Source: Plectrocnemia conspersa | Taxonomy: Eukaryota; Arthropoda; Insecta; Trichoptera; Polycentropodidae | Direction of reading: 5' to 3' | DNA: 64,000 nt | NCBI GenBank assembly: GCA_009617715.1 | Contig: VTFK01000276.1 | Coordinates: forward strand, 372,001 to 436,000 | Notes under the pieces: model-generated | What the model was told of the DNA's origin: nothing | Database searches by the model: none | Seen by the model: only the letters and a program-made list of their open reading frames with translations | Position numbers and translations under genes: made by a program | Shown here: positions 9,768-19,764 of the stretch, piece by piece | How the letters are laid out: every line of letters begins with the position of its first letter | Numbering within the stretch: position 1 is the first letter of the stretch

Positions 9768-12700
9768 GTAGTACATAATCTAGTAATTTACCGCAAACTT
9801 TCGATAATACTGTTAACATCTTGCCCTAGTTGCGAACTCGTTTAACTACAATTGCCTAAAATTGATCCTAATCAAATTTGTGACAAAGCAATTTTGTTAT
9901 ATATGTAATCTGTGTATGATAAGAAAATGTCATTGGTGCATAAATTAAATAAATCTTTCAGAGATTTCATATAGAATTAAGAATTTAAGTGATTTTGTAA
10001 CATTGTAATACCTTATTTATTTCTTTGCTTCCGGCTATTGAAAGATTCTACTGATTTATGAGCGCTTAAAGAAACCTTTTCTCACCACAGCATACCAAAA
10101 ACACAATATATTTTATGAATGGTAAATAAAAATAAATTGATGTAAACACGCTGATGTAAAATCTCTTCTTTCACCTTTGCCATATTCAGATCCCGGTGGA
10201 TGTATGAATTTGGAACAAACCATGGGGCATGCAATATCATCATTAGCATTTTATTTTGGTATCTTTGGATTGTTTCTATATTAGAGTTGCTTGTTGAGCC
10301 CCATAGTTATATCACGTATAGTCCATCCAAGATGCTAGCTCTCATCATCGTCGTGTTGGAAATAAGGGTGCGTGTACGCATACATACACAGTTTTCCGCG
10401 AATTTGTTTACACCGATAGGAGAACGTTATCAATACTAAATCAAGGGTAGAGGGACCATACGTTGGGAATAGAATTAAAAATTATAATGTGCTATATTTT
10501 TATTATAAATTATTGTCATGTTGTGGTATTTTATAAGCAATAAAACAATTCCTGTAATATTCTATTGGTATTTTAAAAAATATTATATTGAACAGATATT
10601 TAACCTGTGTTTTTGAGTTAAATATGTATATAATTAACAAAATAAGTAAGAAACGTGTTTTTGAGTTAAATATGTATATAATTAACAAAATAAGTAAGAA
10701 AGTGATATTTTACACTTTCTTCAACAAATTAAATTAAAAAAGTAAAAATTAATTGCACTTGAAAAATTAATTGCGTCACAGTATTGGTGAGAAAATTAAA
10801 AATTAATTTTCTCACCAATACTGTGACGATGAGCGTTTATATCTTGGATGGACTGTATATCCATATTGATTTTGTGATGGCTTTGAATATGAGCAGTTTA
10901 CTGTCAACTAACAACTGAGTATATGATAGTATTTTCTTAGGGCACATCCTAATTGCTTGCGTTTGATCCATATGTGTCTTCCTTGCGAGTCTTCTGTCCA
11001 TGTGCTTCCCTAATATTTGCCACTATTTGCTTGTGGTAATATAATATTATTTAACTGGACTGTCCTTTTGCTTGGTAAATGTTACATGGACAGATTTTTG
11101 CTCGTTTGCCTTGATTCTCGAGAGTTGTAGTCATTTATGAATTTTATTCAGATGTCCCTGTATAAATCTAGCGCCTTGTTTAGATCTTCATGTGAGGCTA
11201 TAACGACCGTATCGTTTGCAATGGCAGTAACAAAAGTTTCGCTAGTTGTCGGTAGGTCTACTGTGTCTAATAGGTAAATTATCGGTCCAAGAACACTGCT
11301 TTGATGCACCCCCAGTTTTATTTTATGAAAAGCTGGTACTTTTTCTTGGTATTTGACTTAAAAATGTCAGTCACTCAGATGTGACTTAAGCATCACATAG
11401 ATATTATAAGGAAGTGCTTTTTTGAGTTTATATTGTTGGCCCTCTTGCCACACTTTGTCGAACGCCCGGCTGATGTCTAGAAACGTTCTCAATAACTCGT
11501 CAACTATTTGCAAACGAATTTCGGTTCAAATATTGTTGTTGTATTCGACGCTTACTCAGATTGCAGCAAAAAGAGGAGCGTCTGAACAAAAGAGTAATAT
11601 ATTCATTTGATGGTTATTTTAATAAGACGAATATAATCATGTCAGCAAAAAAATTCTGAAAGAAAATTGGCAAAAGAAATTTAGAGACATGCATGTATTC
11701 ATCTAAAAGCTTCGATAAATATCCTCGTTCTAAAGAACATATTTTATTTTGCCACAACATCTGTGGTGTTTAAGAAAGGAAAACTGCAAATTATAAAAAT
11801 GTTCGAGAAGCACCCCGATTTGTATCAATCAGCTGAATTATTTCAACTAAAAAACTGCCCTCCAAATATATTATTTGAAAATGTAATACATGTTCTTTTA
11901 GCAATGTATAATGCTCACAAAATAAGAGCATAGTATTGAAAATTTGAGGTACACACAATTCATCAAATCAACAAGACTCAACAGACCGGTGCAATTATCA
12001 TCTCTTCCACTTACAAATGAAGCAGCTCGTCAGCATTTCAATTGGATCTACTTCTAGATCGAAACTTGATTAGGAAAGGAGAAATGGAGGTGGGTTTTAC
12101 AGAACGAAATCATGGACCCGATAAATTATTGTCGCCAGCACCAGATGAACTATTGAATAGAATCTTCTTTAATTGCGCGAACTGTGAAAAGTAAGGGTAC
12201 AATGCTCTTAAGTTTGTGGCCAGTGTCAAAGACATGCATGCCTCATTGCTACATCAAAATCAAATGGTTTTGATTGAGAAAGTGAACTTGTTCCTGTCGT
12301 CCTTGAGTCAAATGTGACGAAAAACGAGGATGACGATAATGATCCGAAAATTGAATTTGAAAAACTTGGTATATAAAATCATGCAGCAAAGAAAATTATA
12401 AACTATTATGCAGAGAGAAGAGGATTTATGTGAGAAAAACGTCAAAGTGAACAATATACCTTGAACAAAATGAGAGAGAGGTATAACAATAAATTTTCTA
12501 GTGTAGTTAACCGAATGCATAGAGCGTTTAAGCCATAATTACAACGAAAACAAAAATCCTAGATAGATAGGTAGAACATTTTAATACTTTTTTAAATTGT
12601 GGAGACAGAACAAGAAAATGTATACTCCATAGTGGATCAACCTGGCGAAAAACAATAAATCTCCAGGTACTGATAATCTCACTGCCGAGCTGTTTAAAAG

Positions 12701-15700
12701 AGGTAGAGATATTATTCTGCAGCTTATCAACAATGTTATTAAAAAGATTTGGCAAAATGAAAAGATGCCATCAGAGTGAAATCGAGTGATCATATGTTCA
12801 CTTCCTAAAATGTGTTTGTACTAAAGTACGCTCGAAATAGGCATTCCGGTTTGTAGTTGTGTGTGTTTTGGTCTATGCTGATGACATGGATATAGTAGCA
12901 AGCTTGAAAATATTTTTAATTGCATTTTTAATATTAATTGTAATGAAGTATGAACATATTGTGTTAAGGTTGAGAAAATATTGTGCTTTATATATTATTA
13001 TGATAATTATGATTTTTTAAAGTAATGAAAGTTACATTTTATATATAATATTATAAGGGGTAATATATAATTGCACTATCAATTTAATAGTTTCCACTAT
13101 AAATTTGCCACTTGCACTATAAATTTTATACTTAGCACTATAAAAATAGACCGCACATGCAGCGAACAGTTCAGGAACGTAATTTCAGCTTTGATCAGGG
13201 GAAATTGACAAATTGCTCGTTTTTCTTATATTTAGATTTCATTAAAATTCATAGTATTGCATTAAATTTAAGAGCGGGGGGGGGCAAATTCCCCTTTTCT
13301 TACCGTCAAATGACGTCCCTGGTCATCAAATATATACAATTATATGTTTTTATAAACAAACCTGTCTAATACAGAGACGTTATTTCAGTTTTTTCAAGAG
13401 GGGGAGGCAAAGTTGCCCTGTGGTATTTTTTTTAATATTTCGATTTTATTAAGATTCATGGTATGTCATTAAATAAATTTTCTGGCGAAATTTAATGGGG
13501 GGCAAATACCTTCCAAGCCGCTTCCCCCGCATGACGTTTTTAGCCATACATACATTTTATGTTTTTTATAAACAAACCTGTCTAATACAGAGACGTCATT
13601 TCAGTTTTCTCAAAGGGGGGGGGGGGACAAAGTTAGCCTGTAGTAATTTTCTTAATATTTTTATTTTGTTTAAATTCATAATATGTCATTAAATGCATTT
13701 TTTGGCCAAATTCAATGAGGAGGGGGGGGGGGGCAAATGCCCTCCACCTGCTCCCCTCAAATGACGTTTTGGTCCATAATGTACATATATACTATTTTAT
13801 GTTTTTTTATAAACAAACCTAATACAGGGGCGTTATTTTATATTTTTCCAGGGGACGACGACAAAAGTTGACTAGTCTGTAGTCGTTTTTGAAATATTTC
13901 GATTTAATTAAGATTTAAGTATTTCAATAAATGCATTTTTTTGCTAAATTCAGGGGGGGCAAATTTCCCCACATGCCCCCCCCCCAAATAACGCTTCTGG
14001 TCATAAAGTATACACAAGCTTATGTTTTTATAAACAAAACATGAAATAAGCCTGCCTAATACAGGGATGTAATTTCAGCAGGAGGAGGGGGGGGGGTCAA
14101 TGTTTTTATTTCGGTTTTTTAATATTTCGATTTCATTAAATGTATTTTTCTGGTCAAATTCAAGAGGGGGGCGAATGCAATCACCTGCCCCCCCCCCTCC
14201 CCGATTGACGTCTTTGGTGCAGTCTATTTTTTTTTTTGAGCAAATGGATGTTTAGCAACTCAACAGATGTCGGCGCCAGTCGACCACACGCTGGAGTTCG
14301 CCAGTTGTAGTGTGGAAGTGCGAGGAACCCCTTATGAGGTTAAAATGGCCTTGAGGGGAAACGAGCTCGGGCTGGGCATCCGAGGTAGGGCGCGAGGCAC
14401 TAATTATGACGAAAAAAGCATAGCAGAGTGACGCAAGCAGGGCCAAAGGGCTCGGTCCTGATGGGAACCGAGGGCCAAGGCTGCGACTGAGGCAACATAT
14501 ACCTTCCGAAGATCAGGGGGTGATGTTGTAACAAGGATGATACACAATGCATGCAGAGCAAAGCAATGCAGGCCAGCCAACTAGAGCACGTTTCCCCGTG
14601 TGCTCAGGAGAAATACTAATGAAACTCCAATAAAATATATAGTACTAGTGTTAAGGACCCGGGAGGAGGAATCGGCTGGACGAACGATTTGTTTTAAATG
14701 AGTACGCTTTTGTATAGTGGCTCTGACCGTCACTCTCTCTCTCTCCGAGATCAAAATCAAGTGTCTTTTCTTTATTTGATTCCCATATTTATATACATTG
14801 CACACTGACGCATTTCCTTATGACACATTCCATAAGGTAACATGTACACCATCGATTTGTCCCTTCGATCGACCCTGTGACAACATGTGACGCAACATCT
14901 CTTTGTGACAAAGAGAACAAGTATAGTACTGTTTCCAGTTTCAAGTGTCCCATCGATTTATCGTTTCGTTCAAACGAATGATACTGAATCGATCCCTTGT
15001 TTGCTCTAATTGCTTTAGTATAAACAACGTTCATATAACACGATTTTTAGGTCGATGAACTAATTACGTTGCGTCGCAATCTTATTGAATTATATAATTA
15101 TAGGAATTCATAGATTCAAAATCAGAGTATATAACACTAGGGGGGGTGGGTCCCTTTTATCCGGGCGTCACAAGCTGGGTACCTGTCCATAAGGGTTGGG
15201 CTCGTAGGGCCCTAGTACCGGTAACGGCAGTGGTGCACGCAACGGAATAAGTACACTTCCTATCAACAGATGTCGTAGCCTGGGGGGTGGTGCTGTTATT
15301 GGGATGATATGCAATGCATGCAGTGCAAAGCAATGCAGGCCAGCCAACGAGAGCATGACTCTATACTAATAGCCATGCACACACGTACGGATCTGCCCAT
15401 CGGACATCCGACGGATCTGTCCGGGCTTGACCACAGACGCAAAATGTCTGAACTCGGACAAATTCTTATCGGACACCAGATTTACGTGTTTTTAGGTGAT
15501 TTTTCATTTCAACTAAACAAGCATGTTATGAAGCCCTATACATACAGTACTAGAAGAATAACTATTGCCGATTGGCGTCAAAACCATAATCAACTACACG
15601 GATTACAATTATTTTTAACACACGAATTTAGTTTACAATGTATGATGTAAACTAAAAAAAATGTCAAAATATACATTTTTAACGGTAATAATATTGAGTG

Positions 15701-17502
15701 ACCGATGGGTCATAAAGTAATAAAACCTTATTTAAATCTTTTAGACGATATACCTACCGACGGCGGCAACTTTGGCACAAATTAATAAAGGCGAGCGGAA
15801 ATGGTCCAGGTCATAAAATCACTTAAGGGGCAAATTTTAACAAAAAACACTGTAAGCCGTCGTTTACACGAGCGCAATCTGCTTGTCTGTGTCCGATCCG
15901 TTTGTTTTGAACACGGACAACGGACAGACAACAGACGGATCTGTCCGAGAGTTTAACCACCACACACTGTCGGATTTGTCCGTCGGACATCCATCTCGGA
16001 CAAATCCGGCGGGTAGATCCGCCCGTGTGTGGCCAGCTATTGCATCTCCAAACCTACTTAGTACTACCCGCTGGGGAACCCGCTCATTCGGCTGTCAAAA
16101 GTTGGGTGCTTGCCCATACAAAAATTGTATTTATTTTTGTTAAATTATTTATTATTGTTAACATAGAAATATAGAAAAATTGACCCTTAGAATCAAGTAG
16201 ATTTCTCTGTGAGACTGCCGATTGAGCGCCACTAACTGCATAATCACCGAAAAATTATCAAGGTGATAGACTTAATAAATTAATGAATGAAGGCCCAAGA
16301 AACAAATAATCTATTCAATAACATGCGTACAGCTGCTTGATTATTAAATCATTGAATAAGGAAATATAAGTTATATGGAATGCAATAAAAATTGATATGC
16401 TCTTTAAGAATTAACACTAACAATAAATTGAGCTGATAATTCCCACTTCAAAATCACATTATCGTTAAACCTGAAGAACAATGAACATTGGATGTGATTA
16501 TAGAATATTTGTAATTTAAAAATAACGTGTTGATTTTAAATTAAAAAAAATAATGGTTCACTATATAATTAACTAATCAATTACTATTTTACTTCAATGT
16601 GACATAATCTAATATATTTATATGATATTTCAGTTGTCGAACCTGGAAAACCATGCTGGGATCGCATCGTAAAAGAGTTTGGCACTTGTGTTCTTACCGA
16701 AGACGGTAAGATAAACCGCGCTTTTCTCGGAACGTTGGTTTTCGACGACATCGAAAAGCGAAAGAAGCTAAACTCGATCACTCATCCACAAATACAAAAA
16801 ACTCTTGTGAAGATGGCTATCAAGAATTTCTTCGAAGGACATCCTTTCGTTGTAATGGAGCTACCCTTGTTGTTTGAAACAGGACGGATGATGTCCATGA
16901 TGCATAAAATCATAACCGTCGTGTGGTAAATATGCCTTTTCCCAAATATTGCGCAGCGATACCTATATGTATAGTTTAATTATGTATTAGTAGCGATTAT
17001 GATTCATTATAATCATATGTTGTATACATATAAGTAACCAATTGAAAATATAATCATATTGATATAATTTTTTAATGTTGTAGCGAGGATGCCCAGCAGT
17101 TGGAGCGACTGTGCCAGAGAAATTCTTTTACTGCAGAAATAGCTAGGAAAAGAATATCTGCACAAATGCCGTTGGAAGATAAAGTTGCCGGATCTCATTT
17201 CGTCATCAATAATTCTGGAACTTTTGATGATGCCAAGGAGCAAACTGAAAAAATAATTCGAGTCTTGAAAAGCTCTAATTTCCATTGGTACGTTTCTTTA
17301 GTGTGTTATTGTTAAATACATAATACTAAAAGGCGGATAACTTTTGAGATAATCTAAAAAAAATATGTCAATACATCATCCGATATTTGCTCTTAATATT
17401 TCTTTTCTCTTATTAAATTGCAGGTACATCAGAAGTGGGATCATTTCATCAATTATTATAATACCATGCTTGCTTTGGTATTTATACGTGTCTTTTAGAT
17501 AA
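9656..17502 (+). CDS. DCAKD: Dephospho-CoA kinase domain-containing protein (gene span, four coding exons)
   Basis: The protein phosphorylates the 3'-hydroxyl of dephospho-CoA ribose with ATP, the last step of coenzyme A synthesis. Coding exons are 9656-9767, 16634-16925, 17084-17287 and 17424-17502 (112+292+204+79 = 687 nt, 228 aa; animal DCAKD proteins are about 230 aa). All junctions have GT-AG and keep phase. Visible motifs are the P-loop GGLATGKS (residues 8-15), VVDADQIAR (about 28-36), ITHPQIQ, the ELPLLFE block and [13 protein letters not shown] [10 protein letters not shown] in the lid, ending in VINNSG. The last exon codes a hydrophobic segment ([17 protein letters not shown]), probably a C-terminal membrane anchor as in other animal DCAKD proteins. 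The start is the only ATG fitting the conserved MFxVGLTGG beginning. Intron 1 (6.9 kb) is full of transposon remnants. The gene is convergent with FoxL2. Confidence 0.93.
10607..10702 (+). repeat. Two exact 48-bp tandem units
   Basis: Units start GTGTTTTTGAGTTAAATATG at 10607 and 10655. The homologous element at 26 kb has a single unit, so the duplication is specific to this copy. Confidence 0.85.
10774..10828. repeat. Perfect 26-bp inverted repeat with 3-nt spacer
   Basis: CGTCACAGTATTGGTGAGAA and six further bases (10774-10799) are exactly complementary to 10803-10828. The related copy at 26 kb keeps only one arm, so the palindrome arose by local inverted duplication. Confidence 0.85.
11730..12270 (+). 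pseudogene. C-terminal fragment of the uncharacterised transposon family
   Basis: The + strand reads [17 protein letters not shown], then [11 protein letters not shown] with [18 protein letters not shown], then a KWRWVLQNE block, [18 protein letters not shown], and after a frame change [12 protein letters not shown]. This order (G-K-x-K, S-L-P-P-T-x-x-A-A-x-Q-H, W-x-W, P-A-P-x-x-L-L-x-x-I-x-C-N-C, Cys-rich tail) is the C-terminal half of the same large protein family whose N-terminal half is at 976-2690, as I remember it from insect gene predictions. Stops and frame changes make it non-functional. No inverted repeats of the 760-3110 type were found next to it. Confidence 0.55.
12640..12920 (+). 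pseudogene. LINE reverse transcriptase fragment (+ strand)
   Basis: The + strand reads [19 protein letters not shown] then [13 protein letters not shown] and, after a deletion, [11 protein letters not shown]. The first two match the N-terminal RT region of LINEs with a K-S-P-G-x-D motif, the last is the YADD catalytic box. Confidence 0.8.
13143..14225 (+). repeat. Minisatellite, about five units of 217-242 bp with paired G- and C-tracts
   Basis: The words ATAAACAAACCTGTCTAATAC recur (in shortened form in some units) near 13350, 13567, 13809 and 14031. Each unit has a G-run of 6-11, a CGATTTTATTAAGATTCATG-like part, a second G-run before CAAAT, a C-run and an ATGACGT word. The first unit (13143-13349) is more diverged. 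Units differ mostly in G-run length. Confidence 0.8.
14230..15370. mobile_element. Ty3/gypsy LTR-derived sequence
   Basis: The stretch contains CCAAAGGGCTCGG, GCAAAGCAATGCAGGCCAGCC (in two copies, about 14559 and 15328) and GGCTCGTAGGGCCCTAGTAC. The same words occur in the same order at 43985-44420 next to a recognisable gypsy pol, which is why I call it LTR. Copies are old and rearranged. A further piece, AGTACTACCCGCTGGGGAAC, is at about 16061. Confidence 0.55.
15369..16040 (+). mobile_element. Harbinger-like element remnant
   Basis: Ends are inverted: GCACACACGTACGGATCTG near 15377 and, on the other strand, GGCCACACACGGGCGGATCT from about 16033, both next to ATAGC. GGATCTGTCC and its variants recur inside both ends. 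The internal + strand sequence (15474-15650) resembles a PIF/Harbinger nuclease block. The element lies within gypsy LTR sequence. Confidence 0.55.
15474..15650 (+). pseudogene. Harbinger nuclease fragment
   Basis: The reading [19 protein letters not shown] corresponds to the G-D-x-A-F-P-L-x-x-x-L-M-K-P-Y block around the second catalytic Asp of Harbinger nucleases. The rest of the nuclease is missing. Confidence 0.6.
16041..16125. repeat. Gypsy LTR piece beyond the Harbinger insertion
   Basis: AGTACTACCCGCTGGGG, GGCTGTCAAAAGTTGGGTGC and TTGCCCATAC parallel the segments at about 15150-15190 and 44330-44380. Confidence 0.45.
16634..16925 (+). CDS. DCAKD: DCAKD exon 2
   Basis: The acceptor is TTTCAG, the donor GTAAAT. 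Codes [12 protein letters not shown] through ITHPQIQ and ELPLLFE to KIITVV, with a split Cys codon at the end. Confidence 0.95.
17084..17287 (+). CDS. DCAKD: DCAKD exon 3
   Basis: The acceptor is TTGTAG, the donor GTACGT. Codes [16 protein letters not shown], the lid [10 protein letters not shown] and the conserved VINNSG. Confidence 0.95.
17424..17502 (+). CDS. DCAKD: DCAKD exon 4 (C-terminal membrane segment)
   Basis: The acceptor is TTGCAG. Codes WYIRSG then a run of about 18 hydrophobic residues and a TAA at 17500-17502. Confidence 0.88.
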
Positions 17503-17550
17503 ATAAACTTGTATCATAATTACTAAATGTAGAAAATTTTGGTTATAGAA

Positions 17551-17556
17551 AATAAA
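17551..17556 (+). terminator. Possible poly(A) signal of DCAKD
   Basis: AATAAA about 50 bases after the stop. Another AATAAA overlaps the stop codon (17502-17507) but is too close to be the likely signal. Confidence 0.45.
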
Positions 17557-18301
17557 ATAAAAATAGGGTTTCTTTATACAATTTAAATATACTGTTAAAC
17601 TTTTATTATTCTTCTTTTAGATTTTACGGGTATAGTTATTTATTTTTATAATTCTGTTAATATTTCATTTATACTTTTGTAACATTTTTTTTATGTTAAC
17701 TAATAATATATTATGGCTATGTTTATCTATAATACATAAATAGACAAATTTATGCATTTTTATTGTACATTTTTTTAAACATTATAAAGAATTTTATGTA
17801 CGTTATTATTTGTTGATTAAATATTTGTTTTATTTACATGTTATTTTATTCTATACTAAATTACATCCTTCGAAACATTCATCTCTTAAGTCGATTCATG
17901 TCACATTCAATAGTATCAACATAATATTATTCACTACAGAACGGTCTTTAAGGGCCATGGGGGGCCACAAATGAATTATTCCAAATAATTAAGATAAGTA
18001 TGTAATTTTTAAATTAAGAGTCATTTAATCAGTTATTATGTATGTAAATGTAAATTTAACATGAGAACATCAGCGACCAGCGCAGCGAGGCGCAGTATAT
18101 GTATCGAGTATTCTCGCTGCTAGGGTCAGAAATCTATGGCCTCTAGACTTGGTGTTTGTCTTACTTAGCTCACGCGGGCCAAATCGCATACAATTCAGTA
18201 ATCCTAGATACTATTAAACGTTTTCATACTTATTTACGGTGTTTGCCTTTTAAATTTGTAATCATAGCTAAATTATTAGCCAAATAATAATACTTTAGGG
18301 C
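17557..18301. other. Intergenic AT-rich sequence
   Basis: No gene recognised. A short GC-richer island at about 18070-18190 (GACCAGCGCAGCGAGGCGC) may be repeat debris. Confidence 0.4.
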
Positions 18302-18457
18302 TGTGATGATGGCAGTTGGCAATGAGACACAGATTGAGCCGCTACAGTAGTATATTTATTTGAGGTTACGGTTTACATTATAAAAATGGGGCGGACGCGC
18401 GACGGCACGCGTCCGAACCCTTACAAGCTTGCCGGAAGAGAGAGAGCCGTCACAACA
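18302..18457 (-). mobile_element. Candidate short solo LTR
   Basis: On the - strand it runs from TGTTGTGACGGC to GCCATCATCACA and contains TTATAATG and AATAAA in the order expected for an LTR. No flanking target duplication was found, so this is tentative. Confidence 0.35.
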
Positions 18458-18560
18458 CCGCTATTTCTGCGCCGACCAGTTTTGGCCATAACAAATCTAT
18501 ATTGGCCCCCATAATACATTTAAAAAAATACTTTTCTTGTAATTTTTAATACGTTGTTAT

Positions 18561-18790
18561 TTAATAAAAAAAAACTAGTATTTTGTGGCAATATTGTATA
18601 ATGCGACTTAGTATGAGCTCTGGGGGTTTATTCTGACCCAGTTTTGTGTTTGTATGTACAAGCACACGGTTTGATTTTGATTCACGGTGGATGTCACTAT
18701 CAGCAATTCCTTGATCTGTCAGTAATTGTAAAAGTTTCGGATGTTGAACTTTGTCAACAGCTTTTTGTAATCTATAAAACACATAAAAAT
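18561..18790 (-). pseudogene. LINE reverse transcriptase fragment
   Basis: The - strand reads RLQKAVDKVQHPKLLQLL and DQGIADSDIH, resembling the A-F-D-x-V-x-H-x-x-L RT motif region of CR1/RTE-type LINEs. Truncated on both sides. Confidence 0.65.
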
Positions 18791-19192
18791 ATTTTGTTTG
18801 GTGCGTAGGCTCGACACATCATCAGCGAAGTTAGGGAGAATAGCCCTTGGCCGTCCTTGTTCAGCAGTGTAGTACAAGGAGGACCGAGCGGAAGTTTTGC
18901 TTTACTTGGCCATAACAACATTTGTAAAGACCATGACCCAAATAAAACGAGTAGTTTTTTTATACATTTATTTAAGCTAAAAATAACAATGATACTGAAC
19001 TTACATTTAATCTATATCGTAATAGTTATGTTGTGTTTTCTTAGTCGATTTGTAAACCAAAATTACACGTCAATAAATTTAATTAATGTAACTGTACAAA
19101 AAATAAAAAATCAATGATTATATAGTGATATATATGTAACTGCATTATTAACAATATTGAGAAACTAGTTAATTTGCTAGTTACTACTATTT

Positions 19193-19232
19193 AAATCATA
19201 TAAACGTTAACTAGTTAATGTTTATATGATTT
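19193..19232. repeat. 40-bp near-perfect palindrome
   Basis: AAATCATATAAACGTTAACT is followed directly by its complement with one mismatch (19 of 20). It lies 0.5 kb beyond the FoxL2 stop. Confidence 0.75.
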
Positions 19233-19696
19233 TTATAAGAAAATAATACCATTCGCGATAATATGTAAGGCCTTTCAATATCATTACAAACATTTATAAC
19301 AGTATACAGTAATATTGTTAGTACATAAATGTGTATTACACTAAAAAATTAACGAAAAGTACCTATGTATATTAAATTTATCATAAGATATAAACTAACG
19401 ATAACATACGGAATGTAATTAACAATAAAATAATAATATGATTATATGTTACAAATATTTGTGTATAAAATTCTAAATTTATCTTTTATATTACAGTCAT
19501 ATATTTTCTAATTGCTAATTTTACGCTGTCTATATAAACGATTTTATAATTTCACTATTTAATATGTTTGGAAAAAAATGCAAATTAGCACTTTTACAAT
19601 ACAAATTGAAAGCTATCTTACTAGATAGTAATAATTATAATCTTTGGAATTATAATACTTTTATTCTTTTAATGTATAATTTTATTTACATTTAAA

Positions 19697-19764
19697 TTAA
19701 TGCCATTGCAGGTGTAGTCCGTTGCATTGAGCCGCCATTACCGCCGGAGACTGGTCTTTTGCGT
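19697..19764 (-). CDS. FoxL2: FoxL2 exon 7
   Basis: The acceptor is TTGCAG. Codes [20 protein letters not shown] and a TAA. An AATAAA on the - strand lies at 19665-19660. Confidence 0.8.

Larger units (their letters stand above)
10320..10854 (+). mobile_element. MITE inserted in the LINE, GTAT target duplication
   Basis: It starts AGTCCATCCAAGAT and ends with the complement (ATCTTGGATGGACT); the arms extend about 35 bp to CATCATCGTC / GACGATGAG. GTAT flanks both sides (10316-10319, 10855-10858), and its removal rejoins the LINE frame. Inside are an exact 48-bp tandem duplication (10607-10702) and a 26-bp perfect palindrome (10774-10828). No ORF. A related copy in the other orientation is at 26049-26440. 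Confidence 0.75.
10140..11560 (-). pseudogene. Jockey-like LINE ORF2 remnant, interrupted by a MITE
   Basis: The - strand reads [15 protein letters not shown] (about 11480) then [13 protein letters not shown], a region with the GxxxGPxxYLxxxxDLP kind of RT block broken by frameshifts, then [10 protein letters not shown] up to 10855. Coding resumes at 10319 with [21 protein letters not shown] and [12 protein letters not shown]. This is the order of RT motifs and the C-terminal W-x-Y-x-x-x-L-W-G and A-P-W-F-V-P-N signatures of Jockey elements. Many stops are present, so the copy is dead. Excising 10320-10854 and one GTAT restores the reading frame across the gap. Confidence 0.8.
9768..16633 (+). 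other. DCAKD intron 1, transposon-filled
   Basis: Bounded by GTAGTA and TTTCAG. It contains a LINE split by a MITE (10.1-11.6 kb), a C-terminal fragment of the uncharacterised transposon family (11.7-12.3 kb), another LINE fragment (12.6-12.9 kb), a minisatellite (13.1-14.2 kb), gypsy LTR pieces and a Harbinger remnant. Between 9800 and 10130 and between 16150 and 16633 I see only AT-rich sequence. Confidence 0.85.

Noticed and set aside
13143..14225. CRISPR-like regular repeats
   Set aside because: Units of over 200 bp with no unique spacers in an animal genome; this is a minisatellite.
15309..15650. 113-aa ORF as an intact gene
   Set aside because: Its first part is LTR and TIR sequence; only the second part matches a Harbinger nuclease block, so it is a fusion of debris.
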